A stretch of 64,000 nt of DNA from Actinobacillus indolicus (GTDB taxonomy: Bacteria; Pseudomonadota; Gammaproteobacteria; Enterobacterales; Pasteurellaceae), in contig NZ_CABFKH010000005.1 in the NCBI RefSeq assembly GCF_901764975.1, forward strand, positions 1 through 64,000, in the 5' to 3' direction. A program made the position numbers and the translations under genes. The notes below the pieces were generated by a model, which was not told where the DNA came from, did no database searches, and saw only the letters and a program-made list of their open reading frames with translations. Below are positions 46,262 to 55,566 of this stretch, one piece after another; the stretch's first letter is position 1; every line of letters begins with the position of its first letter.

Positions 46262-47353
46262 ATGACACACTCTATTTTTATGGCTCGTGCCATTGAACTG
46301 GCTGAACTTGGTCGTGGCTGGACAAATCCTAATCCGTTGGTCGGTTGTGTGATTGTCAAAGACGGCAACATTGTTGCGGAAGGCTATCACCAACGCTACG
46401 GCGAATGGCACGCCGAACGTAATGCAATTTTACACTGTCAGGAAGATTTAAGCGGAGCAACGGCTTACGTTACCCTTGAGCCTTGCTGTCACCACGGGCG
46501 GACACCGCCTTGTTCTGATTTGCTGATTGAACGGGGGATTAAAACCGTTGTTATCGGCTCAAGTGACCCCAATCCCCTTGTGGCGGGTAAAGGCGTGGCA
46601 CAACTCCGTCAAGCAGGGATTGAGGTGATTGAAAATGTGATGAAAGCCGAATGTGATGCGTTAAATCCGATTTTCTTTCACTATATTCAAACTAAACGCC
46701 CTTATGTGTTGATGAAATATGCGATGACCGCAGACGGTAAAATTGCCACCGCAACAGGCGAGTCCAAATGGATCACAGGGGAGCAAGCCAGAGCCAATGT
46801 GCAATGTACCCGACACCAATACAGTGCGATTATGGTTGGGGTTGATACCGTGCTGGCGGATAACCCGATGCTTAATAGCCGAATGCCAAATGCCAAACAG
46901 CCGGTGCGGATTGTGTGCGATAGCCGGTTGCGTACGCCATTAGAGTGTCAATTAGTCCAAACAGCCAAAACCTATCGCACGATAATTGCGACAGTTTCAG
47001 ACGATTTGCAAAAAATTGCCCAATTCCAACCGCTTGGGGTGGAAGTGCTGGTCTGTAAAGCAAAAGACAAGCGGATCGATTTAGCCGATCTTTTACAAAA
47101 ACTCGGCGAACAAGGCATTGACAGCCTATTGTTGGAAGGCGGTTCAAGTTTAAATTTCAGTGCGTTAAACGCTGGCATTGTAAACCGTGTGCATTGTTAT
47201 ATCGCCCCGAAATTAGTCGGTGGCGTTACCGCCAAAACGCCCATCGGTGGTGAAGGGATCGGTGTGTTGGCAAATGCGGTGCAATTGAAAAATGCAAAGA
47301 TCAGCCAAATTGGCGAAGATCTGTTGATTGATTATGAAGTGGGGGTACATTGA
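46262..47353 (+). CDS. ribD: Bifunctional pyrimidine deaminase/reductase RibD
   Basis: RibD carries out the deaminase and reductase steps of riboflavin synthesis (363 residues). The N-terminal deaminase zinc site is H50 and E52 (WHAERNA) with C75 and C84 (PCCHHGRTPPC). The reductase half has MTADGKIATATGESKWITG and LLLEGGSSLN. It is the first gene of the rib operon, called ribG in Actinobacillus. The stop lies 1 base before the ribE ATG. Confidence 0.96.
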   Translation: MTHSIFMARAIELAELGRGWTNPNPLVGCVIVKDGNIVAEGYHQRYGEWHAERNAILHCQEDLSGATAYVTLEPCCHHGRTPPCSDLLIERGIKTVVIGSSDPNPLVAGKGVAQLRQAGIEVIENVMKAECDALNPIFFHYIQTKRPYVLMKYAMTADGKIATATGESKWITGEQARANVQCTRHQYSAIMVGVDTVLADNPMLNSRMPNAKQPVRIVCDSRLRTPLECQLVQTAKTYRTIIATVSDDLQKIAQFQPLGVEVLVCKAKDKRIDLADLLQKLGEQGIDSLLLEGGSSLNFSALNAGIVNRVHCYIAPKLVGGVTAKTPIGGEGIGVLANAVQLKNAKISQIGEDLLIDYEVGVH

Positions 47354-47354
47354 T

Positions 47355-47999
47355 ATGTTCACAGGCATTATTGAAGAAGTCGGCAAAGTCGCCAAAATCC
47401 ACAAACAAGGGGAATTTGCCGTTTTAACCATTACGGGAAGCAAAATTTTTACGGATATGCACTTAGGTGACAGCATTGCGGTTAATGGTGTCTGTTTAAC
47501 CGTAACTGAATTTGGCGCAAACCATTTTTCCGCAGATGTCATGTCGGAAACGCTCGCCCGTACATCATTAGACGAATTACAACCGAACAGCCCCGTTAAT
47601 CTTGAACGTGCAATGGCGGCAAATGGACGTTTCGGCGGACATATTGTTTCAGGACATATTGATGGCACAGGGGAAATTGTCAGCATTACCCCAGCGAATA
47701 ATTCGGTCTGGTATCAGATTAAAACCACGGCAAAGCTGATGCGTTACATCATTGAAAAAGGCTCAATTACGATTGACGGAATAAGCCTGACGGTGGTCGA
47801 TTGTGATGAAAACAGTTTCCGTGTGTCGATTATTCCGCATACCTTAAGCGAAACGAATTTAGGCACAAAAAAGGTCGGTAGTCTCGTGAATTTAGAGAAC
47901 GATGTAATCGGAAAATATGTGGAAAAATTGCTGTCGCCGAAACAGAGCGAGCCACAGAGCAATATCACCGAAGAGTTTTTAAAGCGGGTCGGATTTTAA
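47355..47999 (+). CDS. ribE: Riboflavin synthase alpha subunit
   Basis: Riboflavin synthase dismutates two lumazine molecules to riboflavin (214 residues). Two lumazine-binding repeats are visible: MFTGIIEEVGKV...VNGVCLTV...SVDV-type half and GHIDGTGEI...IDGISLTVVD...IPHTL half. The conserved MFTGI start fixes the ATG at 47355 rather than the in-frame ATG at 47328 inside ribD. Called ribB in Actinobacillus nomenclature and ribC in E. coli. Confidence 0.95.
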   Translation: MFTGIIEEVGKVAKIHKQGEFAVLTITGSKIFTDMHLGDSIAVNGVCLTVTEFGANHFSADVMSETLARTSLDELQPNSPVNLERAMAANGRFGGHIVSGHIDGTGEIVSITPANNSVWYQIKTTAKLMRYIIEKGSITIDGISLTVVDCDENSFRVSIIPHTLSETNLGTKKVGSLVNLENDVIGKYVEKLLSPKQSEPQSNITEEFLKRVGF

Positions 48000-48063
48000 G
48001 TAGGGACACACTGCGTGTGTCCATAAAATGAATGACTAACGGACACACGCAGTGTGTCCCTAC
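48000..48063. repeat. Perfect 23-base inverted repeat between ribE and ribBA
   Basis: The left arm (48000-48022) begins GTAGGGACACACTGC and the right arm (48041-48063) is its exact reverse complement, with an 18-base loop. Each arm can also fold on itself (GGACACAC with GTGTGTCC). It has the GTAGGG...CCCTAC ends also seen at 2402 and 8148. It starts with the base after the ribE stop, within the operon. Confidence 0.9.
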
Positions 48064-48087
48064 AGTATTAAACGAAAAGGAAAGCAA

Positions 48088-49287
48088 ATGTTTCAATTTT
48101 CAAGTGTAGAACAAGCCTTAGACGCATTACGCCAAGGCAAAATTATTATCGTCAGCGATGATGAAGACAGAGAAAACGAAGGGGATTTTATCTGTGCGGC
48201 GGAATTTGCCACCCCTGAAAATATCAACTTTATGGCAACTTATGGTAAGGGCTTGATTTGTATGCCGATTTCAACGGCGATTGCCAAAAAACTCGACCTA
48301 CCGCAGATGGTTTCGTACAACACCGACAACCACGAAACTGCCTTTACCGTAGCTATCGATCACATTGATACAGACACAGGTATTTCGGCTTTTGAGCGTT
48401 CGCTTACAGCACTTAAAGTGGTGGACGACAACGCTAAACCAAGCGATTTCCGTCGCCCTGGGCATATGTTCCCACTGCTTGCGAAAGACGGTGGCGTGTT
48501 GGTGCGTAACGGACATACGGAAGCAACAGTAGATCTCGCTCGTTTAGCAGGGCTTAAACACGCAGGGCTATGTTGTGAAATTATGGCAGACGACGGCACA
48601 ATGATGAAAATGCCTGAACTACAAGCCTTTGCCACACAACACAATATGCCGTTTATCACGATTGCTCAGCTTCAAGAATACCGCCGAGCAAAAGATTGTT
48701 TAATTGAGCAAATTTCTGTGGTCAAAATGCCGACCAAATATGGCGAATTTACTGCACATAGTTTTATTGAAAAAATCACAGGCAAAGAGCATATTGCCTT
48801 AGTGAAAGGGGATATTGGTAACGGCGAAGAGGTACTGTGCCGTATTCACTCTGAATGTTTGACTGGTGATGCCTTTGGCTCACAACGTTGCGATTGCGGT
48901 CAGCAATTTGCCGCCGCAATGAGCCAAATTGAACAAGAAGGTCGAGGTGTGTTGCTCTATTTACGTCAAGAAGGTCGAGGCATTGGCTTAATCAACAAAC
49001 TGCGTGCTTATGAGCTACAAGATAAAGGAATGGATACCGTCGAGGCAAATTTGGCTCTTGGCTTCGGTGAAGATGAACGTGAATACCATATCGGTGCACA
49101 GATGTTTCGCAGTTTAGGCGTAAAAACAATCCGCTTGCTGACCAATAACCCAGCAAAAATCGAAGGCTTACAGCAAGTTGGCTTAAATATCGTGGCACGA
49201 GAGCCGATTATGGTTGAGCCGAACAAACACGATTTGGAATACCTTAAAGTTAAACAAGTTAAAATGAGACATTTGTTTAATTTTTAA
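48088..49287 (+). CDS. ribBA: 3,4-dihydroxy-2-butanone-4-phosphate synthase / GTP cyclohydrolase II
   Basis: This bifunctional enzyme (399 residues) supplies both riboflavin precursors. The N-terminal DHBP synthase has [17 protein letters not shown] and [17 protein letters not shown] with HTEA. The C-terminal cyclohydrolase has zinc Cys residues in [19 protein letters not shown] and the RQEGRGIGL motif. The start at 48088 is supported by AAAGGAAAG. It is called ribA in Actinobacillus. Length is normal for a fused RibBA. Confidence 0.96.
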   Translation: MFQFSSVEQALDALRQGKIIIVSDDEDRENEGDFICAAEFATPENINFMATYGKGLICMPISTAIAKKLDLPQMVSYNTDNHETAFTVAIDHIDTDTGISAFERSLTALKVVDDNAKPSDFRRPGHMFPLLAKDGGVLVRNGHTEATVDLARLAGLKHAGLCCEIMADDGTMMKMPELQAFATQHNMPFITIAQLQEYRRAKDCLIEQISVVKMPTKYGEFTAHSFIEKITGKEHIALVKGDIGNGEEVLCRIHSECLTGDAFGSQRCDCGQQFAAAMSQIEQEGRGVLLYLRQEGRGIGLINKLRAYELQDKGMDTVEANLALGFGEDEREYHIGAQMFRSLGVKTIRLLTNNPAKIEGLQQVGLNIVAREPIMVEPNKHDLEYLKVKQVKMRHLFNF

Positions 49288-49293
49288 CGTCTA

Positions 49294-49452
49294 CTCTCTC
49301 CCGTTTACGGGAGAGAGACAGCTCAAAATAGCGTAAGGCTATTTTGAGCAGAGAGAGGATAAGCGGTCAGATTTTTTAAAAATTTTGAAAAGCCCTCTCC
49401 CTCCGAAAATTCTTCGAATTTTCTCCACCCTCTCCCGTAAACGGGAGAGGGG
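49294..49452. repeat. Palindromic repeat element between ribBA and ribH (copy 2)
   Basis: Hairpins: CTCTCTCCCG/CGGGAGAGAG (49294-49317), GCTCAAAATAGC/GCTATTTTGAGC (49321-49349), GAAAATTC/GAATTTTC (about 49404-49423), and CCCTCTCCCG/CGGGAGAGGG (49428-49451). The reverse complement follows copy 1 at 46099-46219 block for block, with a longer centre that includes AAGCGGTCAGATTTT. No gene is present. Confidence 0.82.
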
Positions 49453-49482
49453 AATTTACATTCAATATAAGGAAAAGCAAAA

Positions 49483-49944
49483 ATGGCAATTATCACAGGT
49501 AATTTAGTGGCAACAGGGTTAAAATTCGGCATTGTGTGTGCGAGATTTAATGATTTTATCAACGACAAACTGTTAAGCGGTGCGATTGACACACTCGTTC
49601 GCCACGGTGCTAGCGAAAGCGATATTGATACCGCTTGGGTACCGGGCGCATTTGAAATTCCGTTGGTCGCAAAAAAAATGGCGGAAAGCGGTAAGTATGA
49701 TGCGGTAATCTGCTTAGGTACGGTAATCCGTGGCTCAACCACACACTATGATTATGTATGTAATGAAGCGGCAAAAGGCATTGGGGCAGTGAGTTTACAA
49801 ACAGGTGTTCCAGTGATTTTTGGTGTATTAACCACTGAAAATATCGAACAAGCTATCGAACGTGCAGGCACAAAAGCAGGTAATAAAGGCTCTGAATGTG
49901 CGTTAGGTGCGATTGAGATGGTGAATGTGTTAAAAGCACTGTAA
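49483..49944 (+). CDS. ribH: 6,7-dimethyl-8-ribityllumazine synthase
   Basis: RibH condenses the two rib precursors to lumazine (153 residues). Conserved are [15 protein letters not shown], the catalytic His in [10 protein letters not shown] and [33 protein letters not shown] ribosome site precedes it. It is the last gene of ribD-ribE-ribBA-ribH and is followed by a terminator. Confidence 0.97.
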   Translation: MAIITGNLVATGLKFGIVCARFNDFINDKLLSGAIDTLVRHGASESDIDTAWVPGAFEIPLVAKKMAESGKYDAVICLGTVIRGSTTHYDYVCNEAAKGIGAVSLQTGVPVIFGVLTTENIEQAIERAGTKAGNKGSECALGAIEMVNVLKAL

Positions 49945-49985
49945 TTTGCAAAATAGTAGGCGGAAGTAACCGCTTGTATAGAAAG

Positions 49986-50012
49986 AAGGGCTGAAAAATA
50001 TCAGCCCTTTTA
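49986..50012 (+). terminator. Terminator of the rib operon
   Basis: AAGGGCTGA (49986-49994) pairs with TCAGCCCTT (50001-50009), followed by TTAT. An uptake signal lies just before it (49969-49977). Confidence 0.8.
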
Positions 50013-50021
50013 TACATTAAA

Positions 50022-52427
50022 TTAACCTATTTTTTTCCAAATTCGAGTTTGGTAATCACGAATAGAACGGTCAGAACTGAATGTCCCCAAACGAGCTGTA
50101 TTAAGAATCGCAGATTCAACCCAAGCGGTTTGATCTTGGTAACGTTTTGCAACTTCTTTTTGAGCCTCACGATAGCTTGCAAAATCCGCTAACACACAGA
50201 AATAATCTTTGTTTAACAGATCGTAAACTAATGGTTCAAAGGTATCTTTATTACCACCTGAGAAAGTGCCGTCCGCTAATGCGTCAATCGCCTGTTTTAA
50301 TACAGGATCTTGCTCATAGTAAGTTTTAGACACATAACCTTTTGCACGCAATTCACGCACAGATTCAACTGTATGTCCGAAAATCACGACATTTTCTTCC
50401 CCTGCAAATTCTGCAATTTCTACGTTTGCACCATCTAATGTGCCAAGCGTAATTGCACCATTGAGAGCTAATTTCATATTGCCCGTGCCTGACGCTTCTT
50501 TACCCGCAAGAGAAATCTGCTCAGAAACATCTGCCGCAGGAATGATTTTCTCCGCAAGGCTTACACGGTAGTCTGGTAAGAATGCTACTTGTAATTTACC
50601 TTGCATATCAGGATCGTTGTTAATCACTTTTGCCACAGCGTTGATGGCTTGAATAATTTGTTTCGCCATAAAGTAACCTGGTGCCGCTTTACCTGCAAAG
50701 ATAAACAGGCGTGGTACAACCTCTTGTTGTGGGTTCGCTTTAAGCTCTTGATAAGTGGCGATGATATTCAACAGGTTCAAATGTTGGCGTTTGTATTCGT
50801 GGAAACGTTTAATTTGAACATCGAAAATCGCATTGCAATTCACTTTTAAACCAAGTGATTGCTCAATTTCTTTCGCTAATAGCTGTTTGTTTTGCTGTTT
50901 GATGTGATTGTAATCTGCTTGGAACTGTGGATCTTTGGCAAATTTCTCAATTTGAGCCAACAATTCAAGATCTTTTGTCCAGTCACCTTTGACATATTTA
51001 TCTAACAATGCACTCAATAATGGGTTTGCTTGGCGGATCCAACGACGAGGGGTAATACCGTTAGTTACATTGTGGAAGCGACCTTTAAACAAGCGGTTAT
51101 AAGCTGGGAATAAATCGCTTACCACTAAATCCGAGTGAATTTGTGCCACACCATTGACAGCAAAAGATCCTACAACACAAAGGTTTGCCATACGCACACG
51201 GTGGTTCATTAAGACCGCTGTTTCGTCCCACGCATCTGCAAATTCTGCTTCGCTAAATTCCGCTTTCACTTGTTGATAAAGCTCGTGGTTAATGCGGTCA
51301 ATGATGATTAAATGGCGTGGCAACAATTTCGCGACGAGATTTTGATCCCACTGCTCTAACGCTTCAGGCAATAAAGTATGGTTGGTGTAAGCAAATGTTT
51401 TTGAACAAATTGCCCAAGCACGATCCCAACATAAACCGTATTCGTCAATCAAAAGACGCATTAATTCGGGGATTGCAATCGCAGGGTGCGTATCGTTTAA
51501 CTGGATTACTTCAAATTCAGGCAACTGCTCTAAGGTTCTGCCTTGTGCAAGGTGATTTTTTAGAATATCAGCAACAGAGCAAGCACAGTGGAAATATTGT
51601 TGCATTAAACGCAACTCTTTACCTTCTTGGTGATTGTCGTTTGGATATAACACTTTGGTTAATTTTGACGCATCAACCACTTTGCTTTCAGACTCAAGAT
51701 AGTCGCCGTCGTTAAATTGAGCAAGATCGAAGGACGTTTCGCTATAACCTTGCCATAAACGTAACGGCTGTTGAACCCCTTTATAACCCACTACGGGTAA
51801 ATCAAAGGCTTCACCATAAATTGTCCACGCTGGTTTCCATTCATATTTATCACCGTCACGATGCCATACTTCACCACCAAAGCCAACGGTTTGGCGAAAA
51901 TCTGGGCGATGATATTGTTGAGCATAGAAATCACGGCTCCACGCATCGCCTTCTTCACGTTGTTCACCTGCCCAGCCAAAGCTCTGTTTGAATAAACCGT
52001 ATTGATAGTGTAATCCGTATCCGACCGCTGGCTGAGCAAGGCTTGCCATTGAATCTAAATAGCAGGCAGCTAAACGACCTAAACCGCCATTGCCTAATGA
52101 TGGATCACGCTCTTCTTCAAGAATATCGACTAAATTTTTACCATATTGAGCAAGGGCTAAATGGACATATTGATAAACGCCAAGACTCATTAAGTTGTTA
52201 CCCAGTAAACGTCCGATTAAGAACTCCATTGAGAGATAGTTTACTTTGCGAGTGTTTACAAGCGGTGCATTTTTAGGGAAATGTTGCAAAATCGCCTGCT
52301 GGCTGACTTCGGCAATGAATTGATACCATTGTTGTGTAGAAAGTTGTTCTGGTTTTAAAAAACGCTCTTCACAGTAGTTTTTTAACGACTGCTCAAACAG
52401 TGTTTCAAATTGTTGAGTAGATGACAT
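50022..52427 (-). CDS. malP: Maltodextrin/glycogen phosphorylase
   Basis: This 801-residue glycosyltransferase-35 enzyme releases glucose-1-phosphate from alpha-1,4-glucans. The PLP site is [22 protein letters not shown] region with the Schiff-base Lys in [26 protein letters not shown] and [10 protein letters not shown] blocks, and the end [19 protein letters not shown], track E. coli MalP more closely than GlgP. No mal or glg genes adjoin it, so maltodextrin versus glycogen use is inferred. Confidence 0.93.
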   Translation of the reverse strand: MSSTQQFETLFEQSLKNYCEERFLKPEQLSTQQWYQFIAEVSQQAILQHFPKNAPLVNTRKVNYLSMEFLIGRLLGNNLMSLGVYQYVHLALAQYGKNLVDILEEERDPSLGNGGLGRLAACYLDSMASLAQPAVGYGLHYQYGLFKQSFGWAGEQREEGDAWSRDFYAQQYHRPDFRQTVGFGGEVWHRDGDKYEWKPAWTIYGEAFDLPVVGYKGVQQPLRLWQGYSETSFDLAQFNDGDYLESESKVVDASKLTKVLYPNDNHQEGKELRLMQQYFHCACSVADILKNHLAQGRTLEQLPEFEVIQLNDTHPAIAIPELMRLLIDEYGLCWDRAWAICSKTFAYTNHTLLPEALEQWDQNLVAKLLPRHLIIIDRINHELYQQVKAEFSEAEFADAWDETAVLMNHRVRMANLCVVGSFAVNGVAQIHSDLVVSDLFPAYNRLFKGRFHNVTNGITPRRWIRQANPLLSALLDKYVKGDWTKDLELLAQIEKFAKDPQFQADYNHIKQQNKQLLAKEIEQSLGLKVNCNAIFDVQIKRFHEYKRQHLNLLNIIATYQELKANPQQEVVPRLFIFAGKAAPGYFMAKQIIQAINAVAKVINNDPDMQGKLQVAFLPDYRVSLAEKIIPAADVSEQISLAGKEASGTGNMKLALNGAITLGTLDGANVEIAEFAGEENVVIFGHTVESVRELRAKGYVSKTYYEQDPVLKQAIDALADGTFSGGNKDTFEPLVYDLLNKDYFCVLADFASYREAQKEVAKRYQDQTAWVESAILNTARLGTFSSDRSIRDYQTRIWKKIG

Positions 52428-52544
52428 AGATCCTCCAAATAAAATTTTTTAAATAGTATAGGTATTATGAATAAAATTGCGAGTGCTAAATCATTCTTTT
52501 AAAAATGAATTAGGGATGAGAAAGGAGTAGGAAAGGATGAAAAG

Positions 52545-52574
52545 CCAAATAGCACGCAATATCGTGCTATTTGG
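52545..52574 (-). terminator. Terminator after leuA
   Basis: CCAAATAGCACG (52545-52556) pairs perfectly with CGTGCTATTTGG (52563-52574) around 6 bases. On the minus strand CTTTTC follows. It is 15 bases beyond the leuA stop. Confidence 0.8.
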
Positions 52575-52589
52575 ATTATGGTTATAAAG

Positions 52590-54137
52590 TTATTTTTTGG
52601 CTTTTAAATCTGCCACTTTCTGTGAACGATAAATCGCATTGATTGCGTGGATTAAGGCTCTAGCGGAAGATTCCACAATATCTGTTGCTAAACCTACGCC
52701 ATGGAAACGACGGCCTTGATATTCCACCACAATGTCAACTTGTCCTAATGCTTCAGCACCTTCACCTTTTGCTGTTAAGTTATAGTTGAGCATTTTAATA
52801 TCCATGCCAGTAATCGCTAAAATAGCGTTATAAACTGCATCAACAGGGCCATTACCACCTTGTGATACTTGGCTTAAGCGTTTGCCATCTAATTCAACTT
52901 GTACGAAAGCAGAAGCTGGTAATCCGCTGATTAATTGTGATGTGATTACATCTAACACTAAGCGATCTTCATCCCCTTGTTGCATATCAATAAATGCAAG
53001 GGCTTCCAAATCATAATCAAAAACTTGACCTTTTTTATCTGCTAATTTTAAGAAAGCTTCATAGAGTTTATCTAAATCGTAATCGCTCTCTTGATAGCCC
53101 ATTTCTTCCATATGGTTTTTCACGGCAGCACGACCAGAACGAGCGGTCAGATTGAGCTTCTCTTTTTTCAATCCGATAGTTTCTGGTGACATAATTTCAT
53201 AGGTATTTTTATTTTTAACCATACCATCTTGGTGAATACCTGATGAGTGAGCGAAAGCATTTGACCCTACAATCGCTTTATTCGGTTGAATTGGCATATT
53301 ACAAAGTTGGCTTACCATTTGGCTGACACGGTGAATTTCTTGGGTATTGATACGAGTATCTAAGCCGTTAAATAAGGCTTGGCGAGTTTTAATTGCCATT
53401 ACCACTTCTTCAAGTGCGGTGTTACCTGCACGTTCACCGATACCATTGATGGTACACTCAATCTGTCTTGCACCGTTTTGAATTGCGGTTAATGAGTTTG
53501 CAGTTGCCATGCCTAAATCGTTATGGCAATGGACAGAAATCACTGCTTTATCCACATTCGGTACACGGTTCATCACATTAGCAATAATATTGCCATACTC
53601 AGCAGGCAAACAGAAACCAACGGTATCAGGAATATTGACCGTGGTTGCTCCTGCTTTGATCGCAGCTTCAACAATACGGCAGATATTATCTACCCCTGTA
53701 CGCCCTGCATCTTCACAGGAAAATTCTACATCATCGGTATAGCTACGAGCACGTTTAACTGCATGAACGGCCATATCCAATACATCATCAAAGGTTTTGC
53801 GGAGTTTAGATTCAACATGTAAGGCAGATGTTGCAATAAAGGTATGAATACGGAAGGCCTCTGCAACTTTTAAGGCTTCTGCTGCGACATCAATATCTTT
53901 ATCAACTGCACGAGATAAAGCACATACTCGGCTATTTTTAATATGGCGAGCAATGGTTTGAACAGATTCAAAATCGCCAGCAGATGATACTGGAAAACCA
54001 ACTTCCATTACATCTACCCCTAAACGTTCGAGAGCAAGTGCGATTTGTAATTTTTCTTTTACCGTTAAGCTTGCTTTTAATGATTGTTCGCCATCACGCA
54101 AAGTGGTATCAAAAATAATAATATTATTGTTAGCCAT
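52590..54137 (-). CDS. leuA: 2-isopropylmalate synthase
   Basis: LeuA condenses acetyl-CoA with 2-oxoisovalerate, the first leucine-specific step (515 residues). [15 protein letters not shown] and the metal motif [14 protein letters not shown] mark the TIM barrel. The C-terminal regulatory domain (about 390-515) binds leucine. leuBCD do not follow; a terminator closes the gene. A leucine-rich leader peptide and attenuator precede it. Confidence 0.97.
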   Translation of the reverse strand: MANNNIIIFDTTLRDGEQSLKASLTVKEKLQIALALERLGVDVMEVGFPVSSAGDFESVQTIARHIKNSRVCALSRAVDKDIDVAAEALKVAEAFRIHTFIATSALHVESKLRKTFDDVLDMAVHAVKRARSYTDDVEFSCEDAGRTGVDNICRIVEAAIKAGATTVNIPDTVGFCLPAEYGNIIANVMNRVPNVDKAVISVHCHNDLGMATANSLTAIQNGARQIECTINGIGERAGNTALEEVVMAIKTRQALFNGLDTRINTQEIHRVSQMVSQLCNMPIQPNKAIVGSNAFAHSSGIHQDGMVKNKNTYEIMSPETIGLKKEKLNLTARSGRAAVKNHMEEMGYQESDYDLDKLYEAFLKLADKKGQVFDYDLEALAFIDMQQGDEDRLVLDVITSQLISGLPASAFVQVELDGKRLSQVSQGGNGPVDAVYNAILAITGMDIKMLNYNLTAKGEGAEALGQVDIVVEYQGRRFHGVGLATDIVESSARALIHAINAIYRSQKVADLKAKK

Positions 54138-54186
54138 ATAGAGATCCTCTTACATTGTTATATTCATATATTAACATTCACACGGA

Positions 54187-54216
54187 TAAAAAAAAGCCCG
54201 CATTTTCGTGCGGGCT
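54187..54216 (-). terminator. leuA attenuator terminator
   Basis: On the minus strand AGCCCGCA (54216-54209) pairs with TGCGGGCT (54202-54195) around CGAAAA, followed by eight T. It sits between the leader peptide and leuA. It is a classic attenuator. Confidence 0.9.
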
Positions 54217-54252
54217 AAGTGTGGATAGTGAACTGTTTTCTCTAACCGAGTC

Positions 54253-54309
54253 TTATCCTCGCACAGAATGCGTGAGAAGAAGCAGGCTCAGAGAAGATAG
54301 TTTTACCAT
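54253..54309 (-). CDS. leuL: leu operon leader peptide
   Basis: The 18-residue peptide MVKLSSLSLLLLTHSVRG has six Leu, four of them consecutive, directly upstream of a transcription terminator before leuA. Ribosome stalling at Leu codons during leucine shortage would prevent the terminator forming. No strong ribosome site is visible. The role follows the well-known attenuation model. Confidence 0.85.
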   Translation of the reverse strand: MVKLSSLSLLLLTHSVRG

Positions 54310-54350
54310 TGTTGTGTGTTTATGTTTGCATTGTTATTTGGAACAGCCTC

Positions 54351-54378
54351 ATATTAACTTCAAATGGAGTGATGTCAA
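54351..54378 (-). promoter_or_regulatory. leuLA promoter
   Basis: On the minus strand TTGACA (54378-54373), a 16-base spacer, and TAATAT (54356-54351) form a near-consensus sigma-70 promoter. It lies about 40 bases before the leader peptide ATG. Confidence 0.8.
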
Positions 54379-54391
54379 TAGTATTTTATAT

Positions 54392-54407
54392 TTGCGCAAA
54401 CGTTTAC
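54392..54407. promoter_or_regulatory. PurR-type operator upstream of leuLA
   Basis: TGCGCAAACGTTTACT-like sequence differs by one base from the purL operator at 21163-21178. It lies 14 bases upstream of the leuLA -35 element, and about 255 bases upstream of the divergent Cof gene. It could serve PurR or another LacI-family regulator. Target gene is uncertain. Confidence 0.65.
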
Positions 54408-54409
54408 TT

Positions 54410-54660
54410 GTTTAAAATGTGTTAAAGTTTTAGTGTTTTTATCTGTATTTTATTAACATAATAGTTGATTTATTGATTATTTCTACATTTTTCAAAATAA
54501 AAATGACATTTTTTTTCTAAATACAACCTTAAATATTTTTTAGCTGTTTTGTTATTTTTTAATCAACGCTTAATTCAACACAAAGAAAATGGGATTTTTT
54601 TTGATATAGCTTAGTAAATTTGTTAGCCTTACTTATCTTTTTTACCAGCCAAGGGATGTG
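54410..54660. other. AT-rich divergent spacer
   Basis: The roughly 250 bases between the leu promoter and the Cof gene are very AT-rich with T tracts. No gene, RNA or clear hairpin was found. The only landmark is AAGGGA just before the Cof ATG. Confidence 0.6.
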
Positions 54661-54662
54661 TT

Positions 54663-55484
54663 ATGGCAATTCAACCTTATCGTGCAATTATTTCAGATCT
54701 TGATGGAACATTACTGAATGCAAATCATCGGATCGGTGATTTTACTATTGATACTTTACGTAAACTCTCTGAAAAAGGCGTTGATATTTTCTTAGCCACG
54801 GGACGAAATTACCCTGATGTAAAACATATCATCAGTAAAGTTGGGGTAAATGAAGCGACTTTAGTGACATCTAATGGTGCAAGAGGAAACAATCTTGCGG
54901 GGCAACTTTTATACCAAAATCATCTTCCTGAAGAAATTGCGTTCTCCATTATGAATGAAACGCCCTTTGACTCAAAACGAGTATTTATTAATAGTTATCA
55001 AGGTGATGAGTGGTTTATCAATATTGAAATTGAACAGCTGCGTAAATATCACCAAGATTCAGGCTTTATGTATCAAGTCATTGATTTTTCTAAACATCAT
55101 GGAAAAAATACGGAAAAAGTTTTTTTTATCGGGAAAACACCTGAAGATTTACTGCCAGTGGAAGAATATGTTCGTCAACACTATGGCGATCAACTTCAAA
55201 TTACCTATTCAACTCCACAATGCTTAGAAATGATGAATAAAGGCGTGTGTAAAGCCAACACGCTTGCTGAGCTAGTCAAACTAAAAGGTTATTCCTTATC
55301 AGACTGCATTGCGTTTGGTGACGGTATGAACGATGTTGAAATGTTATCTCAGGTTGGTAAAGGATGCTTAATGGGCAATGCAGATCCCCGTTTAAAATCA
55401 GCCTTGCCAAATAATGAACAGATTGGTGATCATAAAGATGAGGCAGTAGCAAAATATCTCCGTACGATTTTTGGTATCATCTAG
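54663..55484 (+). CDS. Cof-type HAD-family sugar/nucleotide phosphatase
   Basis: This is a 273-residue HAD phosphatase of the Cof (IIB) subfamily. The nucleophile and acid pair are D12 and D14 in ISDLDGTLL, motif II is LATGRN, and the metal aspartates are in FGDGMNDVEML. Members dephosphorylate sugar phosphates, pyridoxal phosphate or FMN-type substrates; which one applies here is not predictable. It is followed by a USS-containing hairpin. Confidence 0.9.
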   Translation: MAIQPYRAIISDLDGTLLNANHRIGDFTIDTLRKLSEKGVDIFLATGRNYPDVKHIISKVGVNEATLVTSNGARGNNLAGQLLYQNHLPEEIAFSIMNETPFDSKRVFINSYQGDEWFINIEIEQLRKYHQDSGFMYQVIDFSKHHGKNTEKVFFIGKTPEDLLPVEEYVRQHYGDQLQITYSTPQCLEMMNKGVCKANTLAELVKLKGYSLSDCIAFGDGMNDVEMLSQVGKGCLMGNADPRLKSALPNNEQIGDHKDEAVAKYLRTIFGII

Positions 55485-55489
55485 GCAAT

Positions 55490-55547
55490 ACAAGCGGTAA
55501 GATTTTTGAACAATTTTGCAAAAAATTTGTCGGAACTTACCGCTTAG
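55490..55547. terminator. Imperfect uptake-signal pair after Cof gene
   Basis: Exact ACAAGCGGT (55490-55498) with AAGATTTT is inverted as CTTACCGCTT (55536-55545). The loop is long and AT-rich. It probably ends Cof transcription just before the macA-like gene. Confidence 0.5.
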
Positions 55548-55566
55548 TTATATTTATCGGAAAGTT

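Noticed and set aside
46068-46265. 65-residue open frame upstream of ribD
   Set aside because: It lies within the palindromic repeat and shows no protein-like composition.
45853-46371. 172-residue minus-strand open frame across the FMN riboswitch and repeat
   Set aside because: It is made of the reverse complement of a structured RNA, a repeat and the ribD start, with no conserved protein features.
49323-49742. 139-residue minus-strand open frame
   Set aside because: It overlaps repeat copy 2 and ribH antisense; ribH is certain.
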